This document shows positions 57,271-64,000 of a DNA stretch of 64,000 bases, piece after piece. Each line of letters begins with the position of its first letter. Position 1 is the stretch's first letter. The translations under genes and the position numbers were made by a program. The stretch comes from Chrysopilus asiliformis (Eukaryota; Arthropoda; Insecta; Diptera; Rhagionidae). The DNA lies in contig OZ035962.1 of NCBI GenBank assembly GCA_964034945.1, positions 29,725,943-29,789,942 of the forward strand, given 5' to 3'. The notes beneath the pieces are model-generated. The model had not been told where the DNA came from. It worked only from the letters and a program-made list of their open reading frames with translations, and ran no database searches.

Positions 57271-57569
57271 ATGCCAAAAAGTGTTTCGAAAATGGACACA
57301 ACATCTGCAACTTGTACCAAAGAAAAACTAAATCGTTGCTTTCAGTACGATAATAGTGGAATAGAACCAGAATCTAGAAGGTGAGTTGAGTTTTTTAAGA
57401 ACTTTTATTTAGCTTGATTTTTGTATATTTGTCAGGTTCAAATCTTGTAACCGAATTTTGTCACTTTCTCATATCTGATTGACTTTTTCCCATAGATATA
57501 CTAGATCGCTCGATTTGCTGTCTCAAATGGTCCCATTTCCATACAGTTCAGTGAATCAAAACGAGTCAA
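57271..57569 (+). CDS. Candidate 5' coding exons of an unknown gene
   Basis: Exon 1 runs from an acceptor (TTTTTATGATTTTTCAG, ending 57218) to 57380, followed by the strong donor GTGAGT. It contains ATG at 57271 and an in-frame ATG at 57292 with a better context (GAAAATGG), coding MPKSVSKMDTTSATCTKEKL... up to ESR plus two bases. An intron of 115 bp (57381-57495) ends TTTTTCCCATAG. Exon 2 (57496-57569) keeps the frame (R-R-Y-T-R-S-L-D-L-L-S-Q-M-V-P-F...) and ends before GTAAGA. Phase is consistent across the junction. The peptide is hydrophilic with no signal peptide and no domain I recognise. If exon 2 is not cut at 57569, translation stops eight codons later at TGA. Part of exon 2 (ATACAGTTCAGTG) recurs near 57754, a caution that it may be repeat-derived. 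Confidence 0.4.
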
Positions 57570-58282
57570 GTAAGAGCAAGATAACCGTATGAAAATAAAT
57601 ATAGTCCTCTCGTTTAAACCGTGAGCTGTCAAAGGAAAATAGACTTTCGGAATGGTGTTTGCGCCTAAAGTTATTTGTTTGCGCCTAAAGTTAGTCTTAA
57701 ACTTGTGAAATTTGAATTTCGCGACAAACTAAATTTGAATCTCGCGACCTTATACAGTTCAGTGGATGCGTTCAAGTACGATAAAGAGGGAAATACTTTT
57801 GGGACCATTTTTCAGCAGAGCTTTGTATGGTGACAGTTGTTCTATGTTATATACATAGTTCTGTGCTTTTTCCACATATCCGATTTGGCACACTACGTAA
57901 CTCCGGTGACAATAAAATGTGTATACACGCACATATTAAAAAAACAAAATGGCGGACACATGACACCGTTTTTTTCAAAATCATATGAACTAAGCACCAA
58001 CCGTGTAGGGTGGCAAATGAAAAGGCTTGGGAAAATTTATGTTTTTTTTATACTTCGGAAAAAAGAAGAAAATAAATTGTTGGGCGTTATGTGTCAGGAC
58101 TAAAAACGAGATAAAAGCATAAAAAAGATCCAAAAAAAAATATTTATCTCGCATTATTTCTGATACACAAGGACCAAAAAATTTTTTTTTCATTTTTAGT
58201 GCATTTTTTTTTTAATGAAAGTTCTTTTAAAAAACATTTTCTCACAAAAAATCTCTCATGCACAACGTATCATCAATTGAAT
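57570..58282. other. Unassigned region with short local repeats
   Basis: GTTTGCGCCTAAAGTTA occurs twice (57659 and 57679). AATTTGAAT(T/C)TCGCGAC occurs twice near 57711-57748. ATACAGTTCAGTG is shared with the exon at 57541. AAATGGTCCCA near 57525 is inverted near 57802-57812. 58090-58170 resembles 37950-38040. Confidence 0.45.
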
Positions 58283-58670
58283 AAAAACATAACAAAACCT
58301 ATAATTGCCAATCTGGCAATCATTGGAGACCCGTATGGTGATATTCGTATCAAAATTCGAACAGTTATGCCAAAATTCCACTTTGAAGTCAAACTTCCCA
58401 ATAAGATTTTTTAAAATTTATTCCAATCGGATTTTGATGTATGGAAGTTTTATGTAGAATCATATCCTAAATAACTTTTTTTCTTGGACTTTTTTGATAA
58501 GATGCACCGTTTTTGAGATATTCACAAAAAACGATTTCGTTCGTATGGGGGGTACCCCCCCTAATGGTCCATTTTTGTCCATTAACGAACTTAGCCTCGC
58601 ATTTTACGAAAAACGGATCTGTGCAAACTTTCAAGTCTCTAGCTCAATCCGTGCGCCCGCAATCCGCGCC

Positions 58671-58701
<31 letters not shown>

Positions 58702-58861
58702 GACGGACAGACGGACAGACGGACGGACATGATAAATTCAACTTTTTTTATCATTCTAAACACACTGGTGTAATTAATTTTTTTGTGCGATGACGGGATC
58801 TTGGCGTTACAAACGGTAAGGTAAAGTTAATATACCCTTTGGTTTCACCATACGGGTATAA
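58283..58861 (-). mobile_element. mini-me/DINE-1-like element, full copy
   Basis: All parts present and close in sequence to 6262-6831 and to the complement of 44252-44832: subterminal inverted repeats, ATTGCCA hairpin, GGGGGGTACCCCCC, and microsatellite at 58671-58729. The similarity suggests fairly recent spread. Confidence 0.75.
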
Positions 58862-61800
58862 TGAATCTAGCTTTGCAAAACCGATAAATCACGTATTTAT
58901 TTAAACTCTTTTGGTTGTTATTCATTTTAATTAACGGATACTCGTACAAATATAACCAACCATATCGATCATAGTTTACTGCCACATTATTAATTATAAT
59001 TTAAATACTTAATATCAATTAAACTTAATTAAAATTATGCTTTTGTGTTTTCGGAAAGTACGTGTGGTAATCTGATAAAAAGATAATTTAAATTAAAAAT
59101 AACCAGAAAGAAGAATTTATAACCGTTATACCTAATTTAAAAAAAAAACACATTGCAACGGGGTAAAACGGCCGACAACCCATATGGATAGTAACAAAAA
59201 TTTTAAAACATTTTGTTTTCCAACTCGTTACATTTACGTTTGTATCATAAAACGTCTTCAGCATATAAAAATTTATATCAGTACGTAAAATTCAGCAGCA
59301 GCATAACGAGAACAAACATCGGATCAACATATTCAGATCCACTTTCAACTTTACACATGGACGAGAAAAAAACCAGAACATACTAAAAAAATACTACTAT
59401 TTCTACATGATTAGCATCAAAAGAAAAACAAACGAAAAGGCGTAAGAGGTAAGGAAAGAAATCTCCGAAATGGGTTGAATTAGACAAAAATGTTTGAAAG
59501 GGATGATAAAATGTATATACGGAACGGAGTACTTAAAACCATCCATCCGCGGCACCGCATAAAAATGAAGACATAATCAAGAAGATAAATTTAACTTTTT
59601 CGACAATCGTTATCCAAACAAATAATCATAAAGTCGTGTTGTGTGAGCCTTGTGCTCACAATTTGACACGCGCAATTTGATTTTATGGAATTTTTTTTAT
59701 TAATTTTTATATAGCCACACTCACCAGAATTTATCTTTTTCAAGACCTACATGATTTTTTGGTAGTCGTTAGGGCACTAAACTCTCTGTCTACTAGAATA
59801 TAATCGCAACAATAATGATTTCATCTGAATATAAAATAATAAAAACACTTTTTTTCGTCTGGATTTTAAGAAAAACATATTGAAATTTTACAACAAAACA
59901 TCACCTGTGCTTACCTATACTACTTACTGTTTTGTTTGGTGCTTTTTATTTCTGGTCCAACGAAAAATGTTTTAAAGCTAAGCAGTCATGAAGAAATTTC
60001 AAGTAGCTACCAGAAAACAGCTTCTGTCGTCTTGAAAAGTACTTCAGATGCCCAGAGGAAACTTGAGAAAATTTCCATAAAATTTTCAAATTAAATTCTT
60101 TTGTGGTTTCAATCTTAAACACTGCAAAATTAGTTGGTTTTCACAGGTAACACATTGTGTTGACAAACTAGCACCATTGGAGTTTTTTTTGGGAGATTTT
60201 TATGTGCTTTGAGAAATTCAGGGAACAGACAAAAAACATTGAAATTTACCATAACTGTTTTAAAGTAAAGACAATATTGAACCATCTGAGCAAAATTCAT
60301 TACATTCAGTATTTTTTTATAATCCTAATAAATATAAGGCATGATGCGAGATTTCAGTTTAATCAGCCGAAGAATTTCCTAGTTGAAGATCTAAAAAGTG
60401 AGTAAAGCTTGTTTTAGTGTTAAAATTACCACTTCTATGGTACTACATCCCAAAATGGAACCGAAACTCCTCAATCGTGGTTTCTCAGCAATTTTTTGTC
60501 CCTGCTGCGCAACTACAGTTTTACATGGATTGCGAATCCCGGAAGAATTTAGACATTTGAAAGGTTTTTCGTTGCAGCCCATCGTGAGCACTCATGGAGT
60601 CGTGAGCACTCAGGTGTAACTTTTACCACCTCGTTTTTGTTTCTCTTGAATGCTTAGACAAATTAAAAAAATGTCATTGGTACAGTCGATCCGACTTATA
60701 TAGTTTTCCCACCTACCCTAGTTCCCATTTCGGTTGAAAAACCCTCGGACCGCACAATCCAAAATAATCGCTATCGAAAAATTCGAATTTGTAATGCCTT
60801 CAAGTGGCTTGTGTGGAAGTTATCTAAATCTTCTTACATATAGCCTGACAACACATCAAACTTTTTTTTTGATTCCCGACATTTACATTAAGATCTGCAT
60901 GGTATGAAGAGAATTTTCATTTTCCTGGAAAAAGTTGTCCACAAAAAATTGTTGAAGTAAATTTCGAAGAAAAATAAACCCTCAGACGATGTTAGAGAAT
61001 ATCGAAGACAGTTGAGATGGTGTCAGTTGGACCAGCTTGGAAAATGTTTCAAATTTTTTATTATCATACGTTGTGGTCTTTTTTGTTTGACTGTTGCTGT
61101 TCGCATAAGCCTTTCGCCGATAAAAGCTTAAATTCTCCATCGTACTCTGAATATAACGATCCTCTCAACCTGTCGACATAGGCTTTGGATGCTGTATTCT
61201 ACTTGGTCCGGATACCTGCGGACACAACCGTTGAGTATAATGTTTATGTGGAGCTCGTCGAAAACCATAAACCATCGTGAGTATCGTGAGTTTAATTTTC
61301 ACTTTTATTGCTGTTCTCTAGGTCGTCGTAGACGTCGTTAGTCGCTTTATGTGAATCACAAAATGAAATCAAAGAGAATTCCAATTCTATGGACGCCTCT
61401 TGGCGGAAAGAGCTTCTCCCGGATAGGAAAATGAACATATCCGGGACGTGCAATAATAGTGTGGTCTCACATGGATTAGGGGAATTTATGAGGACGTTAC
61501 CGAAGACACCTGGTCAGGTGGTTCTATCTGGTGCCGACATATATGTATACATGGAATTATTTTAGATTTAGAGCTTAACTTGAAGTTCAGGGGATGATAC
61601 TTGAATTTACAAAATACAGTCGAGAAGAGAAAGGGGAGTAATATGTGATCAGAACAGTAAAATACTCCATAGAATTCATATAAATATACTTATATCTGTT
61701 AGATGGATACTATTTAGTTTAGCTAAAAGTTAGCTATAATTCTATAGGTATACATTTTAGTAACTTGTTGTAGTTTCCTCACCAGGTGGTTGAGTATTAT

Positions 61801-62628
61801 TATGGGCATTCAGTGTGGACCATATTCGAAACACGACATTTCTTCCTCCTGCAAAGTAGATTAACATGTTATGTGGGAACATTATATTAAAGTTTAATGG
61901 TTTACTTAAATGGGTGAAGTAGGATGACCAATGTGTCTCGTTCATATATCTAAATTGACCACTCCCCACCAAGAAGTGCTACTTAACTATTATTGCATAA
62001 AGAACTTTGTATTCCAGTCGGACATAAAACAAAATTCGTTGTAAATCATCTCAGGTAGTTCATTTAGTTGACCATTTTAATGATTATGTTGCGTTAAATT
62101 TGTGAGCGAATATATTTTGATATTACAGGTATTACTGTTCTATGGTAAAACGGTTGGACACTTTGGTACTATTAAAATTTCTACATTTGTATATACCAGT
62201 GGTTATAGTTGATGTGAAAGTGAACTGTGGCGTATAACAGAGAAATAAAATTTGATTTGTGCGAAATTGAATTTTGTTTAACAGGTGGATTTACAAGGTC
62301 TGGACTTTTAGTGTTGGAATGTGACCAGAAAGGGTGGAGAAAATTGTAATCATAAATTGTTGTAAATGTTTAAAGAATAAATTTAAAGATAGTACAGTGA
62401 AATTTTCATGTGACCACAAGAGGATTTCGATGTTCGAATTTCTTCAATTCAGCAATTTGGTAAAAATATATAATAATTTAAAAAAAAATCGATTTAATAG
62501 AGTGTCGGTAGTTAAAACTTTCAATTCGCATTAAAACTCAAATTTTGTTATCAGTTACGTCCCGGATAAGCCGTGACAGTCCAGAATTCAGGCATGTTGT
62601 CCTGGCATTCCGGAAACTAAACTCTTGT
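58862..62628. other. Long unassigned stretch
   Basis: No supported gene. 59264-59450 has a TATAAAA word, initiator-like TCAGTACG and a donor-like GAGGTAAGG, a possible 5' UTR exon (weak). 60425-60620 and 61000-61520 are less AT-rich and may hold remains of old coding sequence or elements, but no domain is readable. The rest is AT-rich. Confidence 0.35.
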
Positions 62629-62920
62629 TTTGGCCCCCCTCCCTAATGGTCCATGTTTGACCATTAACGAACTTAGCCTTGCATTTTACGAAAAACGAAT
62701 CTGCGTAAAATTTCATGTTTCTAGCTCAATCCGTGCGTCCGCAATCCGCGCCACAGACAGACAAACGGACAGACGAACGGACGGACATGCAAAATTCAAT
62801 TTCTTTATCATTCTAAACTCACTGCTGTAATTCATTTTTGAGTGTGATGACGGGATCTTGGCGTTACAAACGGTAAGGCAAATCTAATATACCCTTTGGA
62901 TTCACCATACGGGTATAAAA
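62629..62920 (-). mobile_element. mini-me/DINE-1-like element, truncated copy
   Basis: The hairpin-side half is missing. It begins at CCCCCCTCCCTAATGGTCCA, keeps the microsatellite (62752-62786), and ends ACCATACGGGTATAAAAA. Confidence 0.7.
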
Positions 62921-63190
62921 ACAATTTGCCTGCAGTGCATATTTATTAATTGTTCTGACTCGGATTTTATTTCAAGATTTCAAGAAAACACATTCTAAAC
63001 TTTTATCATTCTAAACTCACTGCTGTAATTCATTTTTGAGTGTGATGACGGGATCTTGGCGTTACAAACGGTAAGGCAAATCTAATATACCCTTTGGTTT
63101 CACCATACGGGTATAAAAACAATTTGCCTGCAGTGCATATTTATTAATTGTTCTGACTCGGATTTTATTTCAAGATTTCAAGAAAACACA
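62803..63190. repeat. 198-bp tandem duplication including a mini-me end
   Basis: TTATCATTCTAAACTCACTG through the element end and ~75 bp of flank (ending TTCAAGATTTCAAGAAAACA) are repeated with an offset of 198 bp. The two units are nearly identical, so the duplication is recent and happened after the mini-me insertion. Confidence 0.85.
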
Positions 63191-64000
63191 ATTTTTATTC
63201 CGTTTTAGTCACTATTTGTTTAAACTAAAATAAATTTCGATTGGCTGTTCCTGATTGTTTTGTAGCCTTTGGTTAACAATCAGTTTTGTATTGCGATGTG
63301 TTAATTAAATTTAAAATTTTCAATTGGTTGGTAAAATTGCCGCTCAAGGGTTGTTTTATTAGCATAAAACTTTAAAATTGTGAATTGAACTTTAATTGCA
63401 TTGACTGTAAAAAAATATCCTTGAATTCTATTGTGTTTTCATTATCGAAAAACTTTCTTGCAATTCGAATTTAACATCGTAAAAATTACAATTACCAGGA
63501 AATTAAACAATTATTTACATAGCATTGTTATGAGAGAATTTTTCCACACGGTTTTCTTTTATGGGAAAATGTGCATTAGTGCATGTGTGACACAATCAAA
63601 GATCATTTTGAATTCAATTCTCTGACGAAATGTTTCTTTTATGCGCCCCAATTGATTACGTCGGAATGAAGGGTAAATATTCGTAATATAATGTAATAAA
63701 ATGGTGTAATTGGAATTAACGCAAACATAGAAGAAAGTTACATATCACGAATTCAACTTCCCTACAACATGCTGTCCGTGACAAGTAAATAATCATTGAA
63801 GTGCTCAAGTTTTAGTTTTGTCATCGTCTGTGACGATAAAACCGAAGCAATTCTACCAGAAATTTATCTTAATTGGAAATGCGCTTTGTCTTCTTAAGCA
63901 AACTCCGTACACTAAGATTACAGGATGGGGAAACAGGACATGCAGGAATAAAGAAATGATTATGTCGATTATATCACGATGAGAGGGAACGTATGACGAA
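63191..64000. other. Unassigned AT-rich stretch
   Basis: No gene or element recognised up to the window end. Confidence 0.4.

Overview
The window looks like AT-rich, repeat-dense chromosomal DNA of an insect, most likely a fly (Diptera, probably Brachycera). The evidence is: long gene-poor non-coding stretches; eukaryotic splice-site candidates; many copies of a non-autonomous element whose end reads TATACCCG and which carries a GTCC/GTCT microsatellite (the layout of dipteran mini-me/DINE-1 elements); Helitrons; an intact mariner; a DD41D mariner-type element; and hAT, Harbinger and piggyBac derivatives. No bacterial-style operons, CRISPR arrays, rRNA or tRNA genes were seen.

The host genes I can best support belong to one family that I cannot name. 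Two intact single-exon genes lie on the minus strand (2260-2988, 242 aa; 25148-25867, 239 aa). Both encode a signal peptide, a six-cysteine extracellular domain starting G-x-C-P, and a hydrophobic tail that ends the protein in Tyr-Cys. Two broken relatives lie beside the first gene (33-1000 and 4177-4565), also on the minus strand. The family therefore forms a small cluster with gene birth and death. Weak features suggest a very divergent lipocalin fold, but this is inference.

Layout. 1-4.9 kb: the family cluster, with a small solo LTR, a Helitron seated at the 5' junction of another Helitron-like end, a short TA-flanked MITE and a foldback element. 6-7.4 kb: a deleted Harbinger element holding a broken transposase N-terminus that is itself interrupted by a mini-me copy. 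9.9-15.6 kb: a minus-strand Helitron, a hAT MITE, and a large element with AACCGTT-rich arms that contains another MITE. 19.7-24 kb: a MITE ending in a perfect hairpin, a GC-richer block, and a Helitron with a 3' hairpin. 25 kb: the second intact family gene. 28-30.4 kb: a MITE and a possible promoter/first exon. 31.8-34.3 kb: a hAT element carrying a nested mariner with an intact 345-aa DD34D transposase, then two MITEs. 36.6-39.5 kb: mini-me copies, one nested in a hAT. 42.6 kb: a piggyBac-type MITE. 50.8-52.6 kb: a Harbinger-type MITE carrying a DD41D element whose transposase reading frame is open but has lost its first catalytic Asp. 57.2-57.6 kb: two candidate small exons. 58-63.2 kb: more mini-me copies and a tandem duplication. 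The remaining stretches are AT-rich and I recognise nothing in them.

The genes do not form a pathway. The main story is a small fast-evolving membrane-protein family inside a heavily nested transposon landscape. Insertion boundaries can be read to the base from target-site duplications: 8 bp for hAT, TTA for Harbinger, TA for mariner, TTAA for piggyBac, and A|T for Helitrons.
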